From positions 1 through 17,172 of the forward strand of contig JALRDC010000033.1 of assembly GCA_023262245.1 (NCBI GenBank): DNA of 17,172 nucleotides. Reading direction: 5' to 3'. Every line of letters begins with the position of its first letter. The first letter of the stretch is position 1. Source of the DNA: Flavobacteriaceae bacterium (GTDB taxonomy: Bacteria; Bacteroidota; Bacteroidia; Flavobacteriales; Flavobacteriaceae). The notes under the pieces were generated by a model. The model made no database searches, was not told the DNA's origin, and was given only the letters and a program-made list of their open reading frames with translations. The position numbers and the translations under genes were made by a program. Positions 1 through 7,342 of the stretch are shown here, in pieces.

Positions 1-71
1 TGGGCATTTACTGTAAAAGGAGTGCCCAAAATAATTAGCAGAATTGCGCTAAAAAAATATATTTTTTCCAT
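1..71 (-). CDS. Partial secreted protein, N-terminal signal peptide only
   Basis: An ATG on the minus strand at 71-69 opens a frame that runs off the left edge without a stop. The 23 complete codons encode MEK, then a hydrophobic core (IYFFSAILLIILG), then a polar stretch ending in VNA, with the next codon beginning CA. This is a classic signal peptide with a likely cleavage site after VNA, so the product is exported. The ATG lies 2 bases past the stop of the PorP/SprF gene, so it is surely cotranscribed with it. In many Bacteroidota a type B C-terminal-domain protein and PorP/SprF are followed by an OmpA-family protein. That is my best guess here, from context alone; nothing of the mature protein is visible. 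Confidence 0.75.
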   Translation of the reverse strand, partial: MEKIYFFSAILLIILGTPFTVNA

Positions 72-73
72 GA

Positions 74-970
74 TTAATTTTTTGATTGAATTTTAAATTG
101 TAATACAATTGAATGATTATTTAGTTTCAAATCAGCACTTGAATGAATTGGAAATTCAAAAGCATAGGCAAGTCCGAAAACACCTTGCGTATATAATTGA
201 AATCCTACACTGGAACTTTTACTGGAATTAACTCCTAAAAGAAGTTCTCCAAAGGGTAGGGGATAGCTCCCTTTTAATTGAAATAATAAAGAATCAAGAC
301 CTAAATTGTGAAGCTGAAAAGTCAAAGTAAAGAGTTCTCTATCCAAAACAGTTTTAAAACTCCTTGCTATAGCAGTTGAGAAATAAAATCGATTTGGAAG
401 AAATACTTCGGGAATATTTTTGAATGCTAAACCTTCCAATAATCGTGGAAAGGAAAGATGAAAAACATACTCTTTTCTTTTTAAATAAATTCCGATTCCT
501 CCATTGGGAATAAAACGCAGTTGTCTTTGAAGAAGCGGGTCCTTTACAACTCCGTCTATGGAGCTTAAGTAATCAAAATTTAACTCATAAAAATCTCCAC
601 CTGCATGAGCCCCAAGTTGTAGATAGGTGTTATTGGCTATTTGGATTGGATAGGCAAATTGAAGGAAGAATTGGGTACTGTTTTCAGCAAAGCGTGATCG
701 GTTCCGAATCAAGGCTCCTAAATTGAGTTTTTGTGAAGGATTAAAAGATTCAAAAAATAAAGTTTGCTGTTTGGGAGCATCTTTTATTCCCAACCATTGA
801 CTATCAATCATGATACCCAAACGTTTTTGTTCTGTGAGTCCTACTAGTGCAGGATTGGTCCATTGGAGTTGTTCAGAAAAAAGAAGAAAATTAGCGGTTT
901 CTTGACTATATGAGAACCCGTTACAAAGAAAGGTTAGGATTAACAATGGGTATGATGCCTTAGACTTCAT
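74..970 (-). CDS. PorP/SprF family type IX secretion outer-membrane protein
   Basis: This 298-residue protein has an N-terminal signal peptide (about residues 1-22, cleavage near SYS-Q) and the family's opening signature: FSEQLQWTNPALVG (residues 31-44; the common form is NPAxxG) followed by a QWxG motif near residue 57. The rest alternates short hydrophobic and polar stretches typical of outer-membrane beta strands. Characterised PorP and SprF proteins work with the type IX secretion system; SprF-like members are needed to secrete or attach cargo with type B C-terminal domains. The ATG is 1 base beyond the stop of the upstream gene, which encodes such a cargo, so this is probably its partner. 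Family assignment is firm; the pairing with that cargo is inferred. Confidence 0.88.
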   Translation of the reverse strand: MKSKASYPLLILTFLCNGFSYSQETANFLLFSEQLQWTNPALVGLTEQKRLGIMIDSQWLGIKDAPKQQTLFFESFNPSQKLNLGALIRNRSRFAENSTQFFLQFAYPIQIANNTYLQLGAHAGGDFYELNFDYLSSIDGVVKDPLLQRQLRFIPNGGIGIYLKRKEYVFHLSFPRLLEGLAFKNIPEVFLPNRFYFSTAIARSFKTVLDRELFTLTFQLHNLGLDSLLFQLKGSYPLPFGELLLGVNSSKSSSVGFQLYTQGVFGLAYAFEFPIHSSADLKLNNHSIVLQFKIQSKN

Positions 971-971
971 A

Positions 972-1964
972 TCAATTAGTTTTTATATACAGCCATCCCG
1001 AAAGCTCAATGGGTGGTTCTCCATCAAGATCAATGGTATAGTAATAACTCCCTTGGTCTAAAACCCTACCATCGTGCTGTGTGCTTCCATTCCAGTCGTT
1101 CTGATAGATCCCTTTAAATTGGTACACCAAAATCCTTTGATGATTGTATACTTTAATATTGCTTTGATCTGTAAAGCGATAGCCACTTATTTTCCAAGTA
1201 TCATTCAGTGAATCTCCATTTGGGGTTAATACCTGACTTACGAGTTTTTGTCCAAGAGCAGGTTCCTTCTTTACCAAAAAAGTCATTGCTTTATACAAGT
1301 TTAGATCTAGGGCATTTAGTGTTCTTAAACTTCCTTTGGAAATACTCACGGGACTATTTGGTGTAAAAGGATTTTCTAAGAAATGATTTGATTGAATCTC
1401 CCAAGTTCTATTATTTAAAAGTCCGATTTCGAGGGATTTTAAGGATAAGTGCTGAAAGGAGAGTTGTTGAAGATTGTGTGAATCATCCCAATATATTTGA
1501 CAAATAGCCACCGCATCACCTACCGAATCCCAACTCCAAAAGTGATACCGAGGAATTTCGTAATCAATAAAGTTTGTTGAATATAAATGGGGGTTCAATT
1601 GCTCGTATTGAACATCCACAAAGTTTTTGTTCTCCTTTAAGTATAAAGTGATTGGGCTAAAGCGTTTTTTGTCACCCACAGGGAAAGTAAAATTTCTAAT
1701 ACCATAAATCCGTACTACTCCGTCTACAAAGGATTTCTTTTGTAGTTGTTCCCATTCACTAGCTTCGCCAAAGGATACTATTCCGGGAGTATCTTCTCGT
1801 GCTGTTATAACTTGTCCTCCGTTAAAATAGGTTTTTTCAAAGGCAATATGGACTTCTTTTTCACTTCCTATATATAAATCACCAAAGAAACTCAGTTGAG
1901 CACAAGCGGAGGTATATGCGAAAAACATTAGGATGAAACCTAATTTTTTATAGATCGGGGACAT
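972..1964 (-). CDS. Secreted protein with type B (gliding-motility-associated) C-terminal sorting domain
   Basis: The product is 330 residues with a signal peptide of about 22 residues ending in SACA-Q. The last 90 residues (about 241-330) match the gliding-motility-associated C-terminal domain (CHU_C/TIGR04131 type): TPNGD at 247-251, NDTW at 255-258, a KVYN strand, NDWNG at 289-293, GSYYYTIDL, and a terminal GWLYI strand. This domain is a type IX secretion sorting signal. Residues 24-240 show no repeats or adhesin domains that I recognise, so the function of the passenger is unknown. The protein is very short compared with SprB-like adhesins, which run to thousands of residues. It is followed after 1 base by PorP/SprF. 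A 42-base gap containing a run of ten A separates it from the peptidase gene upstream. Confidence 0.85.
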   Translation of the reverse strand: MSPIYKKLGFILMFFAYTSACAQLSFFGDLYIGSEKEVHIAFEKTYFNGGQVITAREDTPGIVSFGEASEWEQLQKKSFVDGVVRIYGIRNFTFPVGDKKRFSPITLYLKENKNFVDVQYEQLNPHLYSTNFIDYEIPRYHFWSWDSVGDAVAICQIYWDDSHNLQQLSFQHLSLKSLEIGLLNNRTWEIQSNHFLENPFTPNSPVSISKGSLRTLNALDLNLYKAMTFLVKKEPALGQKLVSQVLTPNGDSLNDTWKISGYRFTDQSNIKVYNHQRILVYQFKGIYQNDWNGSTQHDGRVLDQGSYYYTIDLDGEPPIELSGWLYIKTN

Positions 1965-2006
1965 AGGAAATCTCTTAGAATTCCTAAAATAAAAAAAAAA
2001 TGAATT

Positions 2007-4022
2007 TTATACCAAACCTGCTCTTCTGAGAAGCGCTTCTGGGTCGGGTTCTTTACCACGGAAGCGTTTGTATAAGGTCATTGGATGTTCTGTACCGCCT
2101 TTAGAAAGAATTTGATTTAAAAAGTTGGCTGCTGTTTTCGAATCGAAAATACCATTTTCTAAAAAAAGCTCAAAAGCATCAGCATCTAATACTTCTGCCC
2201 ATTTGTAACTGTAATATCCAGCCGCGTAGCCCCCTTGGAATATATGAGAAAAAGCTGTGCTAGTAGAGTTTTCCGCATGGTCTTTAGTAAATTGGAGTGA
2301 ACCTATTTTTTTGATTTCATGATCTTTAACATCTTTAATTTTGGAAACTTCAGTGTGGTGATACGATAAATCTAGATAGCCAAAACTTAACTGTCTAAGT
2401 GTTTGGAGACCCTGTTGGAAATAGGCAGCTTTTTTAATTTTGGTTATCAAATCTTGTGGAAGCGCTTTTCCGGTTTCGTAGTGCTTTGCGAACAACTCTA
2501 ACGCTTCTTCTTGGTAACACCAATTTTCCATGATCTGACTTGGTAACTCAACAAAATCCCAATAGACATTTGTCCCGCTTAAGGCACTATAGGTTGTGTC
2601 TGCAAGCATACCGTGTAAGGCATGACCAAATTCGTGAAATAGGGTGGTGACCTCTTGAAAGCTCAAAAGAGAGGGTTGGTTTTCAGTGGGTCTTGAAAAA
2701 TTACAGACAATAGAGATATGGGGGCGTTGGTCTTTTTTTTGAGAACGGTAGCTGGTCATCCATGCTCCGCTTCGTTTTCCTGGCCTTGGAAAAAAGTCGG
2801 CGTACAATAAAGCGCAGAACATACCCTCTCGATAAACTTCAAAGGTAAGAACTTCCTCATGGTAGGCATCCAAAGTGTTATTCTCTTTAAACTCTAATTT
2901 GTATAATTTATTTACGATTTGAAACAAACCTTCCAAGACTCCATTTAAAGGAAAATAAGGCTTGAGTTCTTGTTCATTTAAGTGTAAATGAGCTTCTTTT
3001 AATTTTTCAGAAGCAAAGGCCGTATCCCATTTTTCTAGATTTTTAAGGCCTAATTTTTTAGCTGCAAAATCTTCTAAGACCTCCCATTCTTTTTTTGCTG
3101 CGGGTAGTGCTTTTTCTAGGAGATCATCTAAAAATTTTTTTACCCTTATGGGAGATTGAGCCATACGTTCTTCAAGCACAAAAGCAGCATGAGATTCATA
3201 CCCTAATGTTTGCGCACGTTCTTGACGTAATTTTACTATTTCAAGAATTATCGAGCTATTATTGTGCTCATTTTCCTGAAATCCTCGTTTCCCAAAAGCA
3301 ATACTCATCTCTTTTCTCAGATCTTGGTCTTTCGCATAGGTCATGAAGGGGACATAGCTGGGGTAATCCAAAGTAAAAACCCAACCCTCTTTATCCATCT
3401 GTTTTGCTGCTGCTTTTGCCATATCGATTACTGCAGAGGGAAGTCCTTTGAGTTGCTCCTCCGAGTGTATATGAAGATGGTAGGCTCGTGTATCTGCCAA
3501 TACATTTTCTCCAAATGTTAAACTCAATTGGGCCAGTTTGGCGTCAATTTTTCTAAGTTTTTCTTGTTCAACTTCTTTAAGTAAGGCACCATTACGTACA
3601 AAACTTTTGTATTCTTTTTCAAGAAGGGTTAGTTGTTCTGCATTGAGTTTAGTTCGATCCTCATTTTTGTAAACATAGTGGATCCGTTCAAAAAGTTTTT
3701 TATTCAAACGAACATCGTTTTGAAATTTTGTGAGCATGGGGGCAGCTTCCTGAGTTGCTTTCTGGAGTGCTTCACTGGTTTCAGCACTATTTAGATTGAA
3801 AAGTAAAGAAGAATTCCGACTAATTAAACTTCCACAGTGGTCTAAAGCTTCAAGCGTGTTGAGAAAAGAGGGCTGTGATTGATTTTTGCAAATTGCATCA
3901 ATTTCCTCAATTGCTTCAGCTATGGTCTGTTCAATGGCTGGGACAAAATGATTTGTTTGAATTTTAGAAAAGGGAGCTGCTTCAAAAGCTGTTTTGAATG
4001 AGGAAAGAAGGGGATTGTTCAA
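2007..4022 (-). CDS. M3-family zinc metallopeptidase (Dcp/oligopeptidase A-like)
   Basis: This 671-residue protein hydrolyses short peptides and belongs to the thimet oligopeptidase/oligopeptidase A/dipeptidyl carboxypeptidase family. The zinc motif HEFGH is at residues 463-467, with the third ligand Glu at 492 in the FVELPSQ segment. The C-terminal part also has the conserved GGYAAGYYSYKWAEVLDADAF stretch. The length is normal for the family (about 670-710). I see no signal peptide, so a cytoplasmic role in peptide turnover is likely. The start is TTG at 4022-4020: the frame is closed upstream by a stop at 4037-4035, no ATG lies between, and NNPLLSSF followed by APFSKI matches the usual N-terminus. 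It begins 4 bases after the purE stop, so it is probably cotranscribed with purE and purK. I cannot decide between Dcp and PrlC. Confidence 0.93.
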   Translation of the reverse strand: MNNPLLSSFKTAFEAAPFSKIQTNHFVPAIEQTIAEAIEEIDAICKNQSQPSFLNTLEALDHCGSLISRNSSLLFNLNSAETSEALQKATQEAAPMLTKFQNDVRLNKKLFERIHYVYKNEDRTKLNAEQLTLLEKEYKSFVRNGALLKEVEQEKLRKIDAKLAQLSLTFGENVLADTRAYHLHIHSEEQLKGLPSAVIDMAKAAAKQMDKEGWVFTLDYPSYVPFMTYAKDQDLRKEMSIAFGKRGFQENEHNNSSIILEIVKLRQERAQTLGYESHAAFVLEERMAQSPIRVKKFLDDLLEKALPAAKKEWEVLEDFAAKKLGLKNLEKWDTAFASEKLKEAHLHLNEQELKPYFPLNGVLEGLFQIVNKLYKLEFKENNTLDAYHEEVLTFEVYREGMFCALLYADFFPRPGKRSGAWMTSYRSQKKDQRPHISIVCNFSRPTENQPSLLSFQEVTTLFHEFGHALHGMLADTTYSALSGTNVYWDFVELPSQIMENWCYQEEALELFAKHYETGKALPQDLITKIKKAAYFQQGLQTLRQLSFGYLDLSYHHTEVSKIKDVKDHEIKKIGSLQFTKDHAENSTSTAFSHIFQGGYAAGYYSYKWAEVLDADAFELFLENGIFDSKTAANFLNQILSKGGTEHPMTLYKRFRGKEPDPEALLRRAGLV

Positions 4023-4026
4023 AGGC

Positions 4027-4512
4027 TTATTTTTTTACTTGTTTACTACTTTGGATTACTTTTTCTTTTAGACTGCTTTTGTAGTCTAAAATTTTCTTTT
4101 GGATGGTTTCATCATTACTTCCAAGGATTTGAGCAGCGAGAATACCAGCATTTTTTGCTCCATTTAATGCGACTGTGGCCACAGGCACTCCACCCGGCAT
4201 TTGCAGTATGGAAAGAACGGAATCCCAACCATCAATAGAGTTGCTCGATTTTATGGGTACTCCTATTACGGGGAGGGGACTTAAAGAGGCGATCATTCCG
4301 GGGAGGTGCGCTGCGCCTCCAGCTCCTGCAATGATAACTTTAATTCCCCGCTTGTGTGCTTCAGTGCCGTAAGACATCATTTTTTCTGGGGTGCGATGGG
4401 CAGATACGATATCTACTTCGATCCCGATTCCTAAAGCTTCTAAAATTTCTATTGCTTCTTTCATGATTGGAAGATCTGATTGACTTCCCATAATTATTCC
4501 AACTTGTGCCAT
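4027..4512 (-). CDS. purE: N5-carboxyaminoimidazole ribonucleotide mutase PurE
   Basis: PurE converts N5-CAIR to CAIR in de novo purine synthesis. The 161-residue length and motifs are those of class I bacterial PurE: MGSQSD (8-13) at the phosphate/substrate site, SAHRTP (37-42) with the catalytic His39, and the glycine-rich AGAGGAAHLPGM (62-73). Class I enzymes depend on PurK to make N5-CAIR, and purK lies immediately upstream with its stop 1 base before this ATG. The two genes therefore form a translationally close pair carrying out successive steps. The C-terminus is lysine-rich, as in many homologues. No unusual features. Confidence 0.97.
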   Translation of the reverse strand: MAQVGIIMGSQSDLPIMKEAIEILEALGIGIEVDIVSAHRTPEKMMSYGTEAHKRGIKVIIAGAGGAAHLPGMIASLSPLPVIGVPIKSSNSIDGWDSVLSILQMPGGVPVATVALNGAKNAGILAAQILGSNDETIQKKILDYKSSLKEKVIQSSKQVKK

Positions 4513-4513
4513 A

Positions 4514-5668
4514 TTATTTTGAAATTACTTCTATAGTTTCTTTTACTTCCTCTGCGATTTTTCGCGCAATACTTAAATCTTTATTTATGATGGTAATATG
4601 CCCCATTTTGCGAAAAGGTCGAGTTTCTTTTTTCCCATAAATATGAGGGTTCACTCCTTCAATAGCTAGTATGTGTTCTAAATTTTTATAGTGTACGGCT
4701 CCGGTATAGCCTTCTTTTCCAACTAAATTTACCATAACTCCGGTCAATTTATTTTCGGTATTACCTAAGGGTAGGTTGAGTATGGCTCTGGTATGTTGCT
4801 CAAATTGTGAAGTGAAGGAGGCCTCTATACTGTAATGTCCGCTGTTGTGTGGTCTAGGGGCAACTTCATTTACCCAAATTTCACCTTCCTTAGTGAGAAA
4901 GAGTTCAACCGCCAAAAGGCCTACATGTTGAAATGCTTTAGAAACACTGAGGGCAACTTCCTCTGCTTTATTAGCTACTGCTTTAGAGATTCGCGCAGGA
5001 CTTAATACGTATTCTACTTGGTTGGCTTCAGGATGAAATTCCATTTCTACACAAGGATAGCACTTGATTTCTCCTTTGGGACTTCTACAAACGATAATAC
5101 CCAGTTCTTTATCAATATTAACAAGGTCTTCAGCCATGCAACCCCCTTCGTTGACTTGCTCTAAATCATGATTGGATCGAACAATTTTTACCCCATAACC
5201 ATCATACCCCATTGATTCTGATTTCCAAACAAAAGGAAATGATACAAATCCTCTAAGCACGGCATCCTTTAATTTTTCTTTCGAAGAAAAAAGCTGGAAG
5301 GAAGCCGTAGGAATACGATGTTGTTGGTAAAATTCTTTTTGATGACATTTATTTTGAATGATTTTTAAAACCTGAGCTTGAGGATATACCTGTACACCTT
5401 TTTTTTCTAGGTGAGCTAATGCATCAGCGTTCACGTTTTCTATCTCTATGGTAAGAATATCAACATCTTTTCCAAAGGCAACAACCGCTTCATAATCCAT
5501 CAGATCACCCTGGATAAATTGATTGCATGCAAGGCGAGCAGGAGCTTCACCACTGGGATCCATTACTTTGGTTTGGATATCCCACTGACGCGTGGTAGCA
5601 AGTAACATTTTACCCAGTTGCCCTCCTCCGAGAATACCAATGGTTTGTTGACCTGAAAAAAAACCCAT
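4514..5668 (-). CDS. purK: N5-carboxyaminoimidazole ribonucleotide synthase PurK
   Basis: PurK is an ATP-grasp enzyme that carboxylates AIR with bicarbonate and ATP to give N5-CAIR, the substrate of PurE. The 384-residue protein has the N-terminal Rossmann-like nucleotide motif GILGGGQLGKM (about 11-21), a central ATP-grasp fold, and the signature WVNEVAPRPHNSGH (265-278), with Asn267 and Glu268 in the metal-binding region. The length is typical. It is the first gene of the minus-strand block; its ATG at 5668-5666 lies 13 bases from the TATTTTTG motif at 5689-5682, a plausible promoter. It diverges from adk. Confidence 0.97.
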   Translation of the reverse strand: MGFFSGQQTIGILGGGQLGKMLLATTRQWDIQTKVMDPSGEAPARLACNQFIQGDLMDYEAVVAFGKDVDILTIEIENVNADALAHLEKKGVQVYPQAQVLKIIQNKCHQKEFYQQHRIPTASFQLFSSKEKLKDAVLRGFVSFPFVWKSESMGYDGYGVKIVRSNHDLEQVNEGGCMAEDLVNIDKELGIIVCRSPKGEIKCYPCVEMEFHPEANQVEYVLSPARISKAVANKAEEVALSVSKAFQHVGLLAVELFLTKEGEIWVNEVAPRPHNSGHYSIEASFTSQFEQHTRAILNLPLGNTENKLTGVMVNLVGKEGYTGAVHYKNLEHILAIEGVNPHIYGKKETRPFRKMGHITIINKDLSIARKIAEEVKETIEVISK

Positions 5669-5681
5669 CTTTTGCTTTTGG

Positions 5682-5689
5682 CAAAAATA
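5682..5689 (-). promoter_or_regulatory. Putative -7 promoter element (TAnnTTTG) for purK
   Basis: On the minus strand the sequence reads TATTTTTG, a full match to the Bacteroidota -7 consensus TAnnTTTG. It sits 13 bases upstream of the purK ATG and would start the purK-purE transcript. I see no clear TTG/TTTG -33 element at the usual distance, so support comes from the -7 motif and position only. Confidence 0.45.
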
Positions 5690-5731
5690 CGGATAAGTTT
5701 TTTGGAAAGGAAAAAAGCCACTTAAATTGGG

Positions 5732-5739
5732 TATCTTTG
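5732..5739 (+). promoter_or_regulatory. Putative -7 promoter element (TAnnTTTG) for adk
   Basis: TATCTTTG is a full match to the TAnnTTTG consensus, 16 bases upstream of the adk ATG, in the only divergent intergenic region of the window. The nearest good TTTG upstream (5701-5704) is farther away than usual (27 bases between), so the -33 half is unsupported. Confidence 0.5.
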
Positions 5740-5755
5740 GGCAAAAATTGTAACC

Positions 5756-6328
5756 ATGATTAATCTTGTTCTATTTGGAAAGCCGGGAGCTGGGAAAGGT
5801 ACACAAGCGGCTTTTCTCAAAGAAAAATATAATTTAGTACATATCTCTACTGGCGATTTATTTCGCTACAATATTAAAAACCAAACCGATTTGGGGACTT
5901 TAGCCAAATCCTATATGGATCAAGGAGATTTGGTTCCAGACCAAGTAACTATTGATATGCTAGAGGCCGAGGTTGATCGTAACCCTCAAGCTGCTGGATT
6001 TATATTTGATGGATTTCCTAGAACGGCATCTCAAGCGAAGGCATTAGACAATTTTTTAGCTGGAAAAAGCATGGAAATTACCGCCACTATTGCGCTTGAA
6101 GCTCACGATGATATATTAGTAAAGCGTTTATTAGAACGTGGACTAACTAGTGGTAGAACCGATGATCAGGACGAATCAAAAATTCGAAATCGCTTTGAAG
6201 AATACAATAATAAAACGGCACCACTAAAATCGTATTACGAAGGACAAAATAAATTTCACTCGGTCAACGGTATCGGAACGATAGATGAAATCACTGAGCG
6301 TTTGACCCAGCTCATTGCTCGTTTATAA
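5756..6328 (+). CDS. adk: Adenylate kinase
   Basis: Adenylate kinase interconverts ATP + AMP and 2 ADP in the cytoplasm. The P-loop GKPGAGKGT is at residues 8-16. STGDLFR (AMP-binding) and FDGFPRT follow, with the LID-side arginines in RGLTSGRTDDQ. At 190 residues it is the short-LID form: the roughly 25-residue LID insertion of the 214-residue E. coli type, including any zinc-binding cysteines, is absent. The ATG at 5756 follows the TATCTTTG promoter motif at a sensible distance. obgE begins 6 bases after the stop, so the two are probably cotranscribed. Divergent purK links it to a purine neighbourhood. Confidence 0.97.
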   Translation: MINLVLFGKPGAGKGTQAAFLKEKYNLVHISTGDLFRYNIKNQTDLGTLAKSYMDQGDLVPDQVTIDMLEAEVDRNPQAAGFIFDGFPRTASQAKALDNFLAGKSMEITATIALEAHDDILVKRLLERGLTSGRTDDQDESKIRNRFEEYNNKTAPLKSYYEGQNKFHSVNGIGTIDEITERLTQLIARL

Positions 6329-6334
6329 AAATCT

Positions 6335-7342
6335 ATGACGGAAGGAAATTTTGTTGATTACGTAAAACTCTTTGTAAGCTCTGGCAACGGGGGCAAGGGT
6401 TCCATTCACTTGCATCGGGAAAAATTCATTACCAAAGGAGGACCTGATGGCGGAGACGGTGGTCGTGGAGGACACATCATTATCAAAGCAAATAAACAGC
6501 TTTGGACGCTTTATACTTTTAAATTCAAGAAACATTTTTCTGCTGGTCATGGAGGAGATGGAAGTAAAAACCGCAGTAGTGGGGAACAAGGAAAAGATGA
6601 AATAATTGAAGTGCCACTAGGTACGGTTGTTAGAAATACAACTACCAATGAGGTCTTATTTGAAATTACGGAAGCAAACCAAGAAAAAATTTTGTTGAAA
6701 GGAGGTCTTGGAGGGAGAGGAAATTGGCATTTCAAATCCGCTACGCGCCAAACTCCTCGTTATGCTCAACCAGGAATAGAAGGAGCTACGATTCAGATAA
6801 CTTTGGAATTGAAAGTATTGGCGGATGTTGGTTTAGTGGGTTTTCCCAACGCTGGAAAATCTACCCTGCTCGCTACCTTAACCTCTGCAAAACCAAAAAT
6901 AGCTGATTATGAGTTTACTACTTTAAAACCCAATTTAGGAATTGTTAATTACAGAGATTATCGTTCTTTCGTAATGGCAGATATCCCCGGGATAATTGAA
7001 GGTGCTGCAGAAGGTAAAGGATTAGGACATTATTTTCTTAGGCATATTGAGCGAAATTCAATTTTACTTTTTGTAATCCCTGCTGACACAAAAGATCTAA
7101 AAGCAGAATTTGAAATTCTTTTTAATGAATTAAAAAAATACAATCCAGAATTGTTAGACAAGCAATATATGGTGGTGCTCTCCAAAGCTGATTTATTGGA
7201 TGATGAATTAAAAAAAGAATATATCAAGGAAATGAAAACTCTTTTTGCGGAGCTACCCCATTTGATAATTTCTAGTGCAACTAAGTTTCATTTAACTGAA
7301 TTGAAAGATGCGTTGTGGAATTTGCTTACCGTTAAAAAATGA
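6335..7342 (+). CDS. obgE: Obg-family GTPase (ribosome-associated)
   Basis: Obg GTPases assist late 50S subunit maturation and link it to nucleotide state. The 335-residue protein has the glycine-rich Obg fold (about 1-158, with several GGxGG/GGDGG runs) and then a G domain: G1 GFPNAGKST (169-177), G3 DIPG (216-219), G4 SKAD (283-286, a variant of NKxD that is common in Obg) and a G5-like SSAT near 310. There is no extended C-terminal domain like that of the 390-residue E. coli protein, which is usual for this phylum. The stop overlaps the next gene's start as ATGA, suggesting translational coupling. Confidence 0.96.
   Translation: MTEGNFVDYVKLFVSSGNGGKGSIHLHREKFITKGGPDGGDGGRGGHIIIKANKQLWTLYTFKFKKHFSAGHGGDGSKNRSSGEQGKDEIIEVPLGTVVRNTTTNEVLFEITEANQEKILLKGGLGGRGNWHFKSATRQTPRYAQPGIEGATIQITLELKVLADVGLVGFPNAGKSTLLATLTSAKPKIADYEFTTLKPNLGIVNYRDYRSFVMADIPGIIEGAAEGKGLGHYFLRHIERNSILLFVIPADTKDLKAEFEILFNELKKYNPELLDKQYMVVLSKADLLDDELKKEYIKEMKTLFAELPHLIISSATKFHLTELKDALWNLLTVKK

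Noticed and set aside
1964..1986. Inverted repeat TAGGAA/TTCCTA at the start of the type B-domain gene
   Set aside because: Only 6 bp of stem with an 11-base loop and AT-rich; too weak to call a hairpin, though it touches the start codon.
1991..2000. Run of ten A between the M3 peptidase and the type B-domain gene, considered as a phase-variable tract
   Set aside because: It is not inside a coding frame and is unremarkable in AT-rich intergenic DNA; no second promoter element makes a spacing switch testable from sequence.
3095..3521. Two plus-strand open frames antisense to the M3 peptidase
   Set aside because: They lie inside a strongly conserved gene on the other strand and show no domain, signal peptide or start signal; they are reading-frame shadows.
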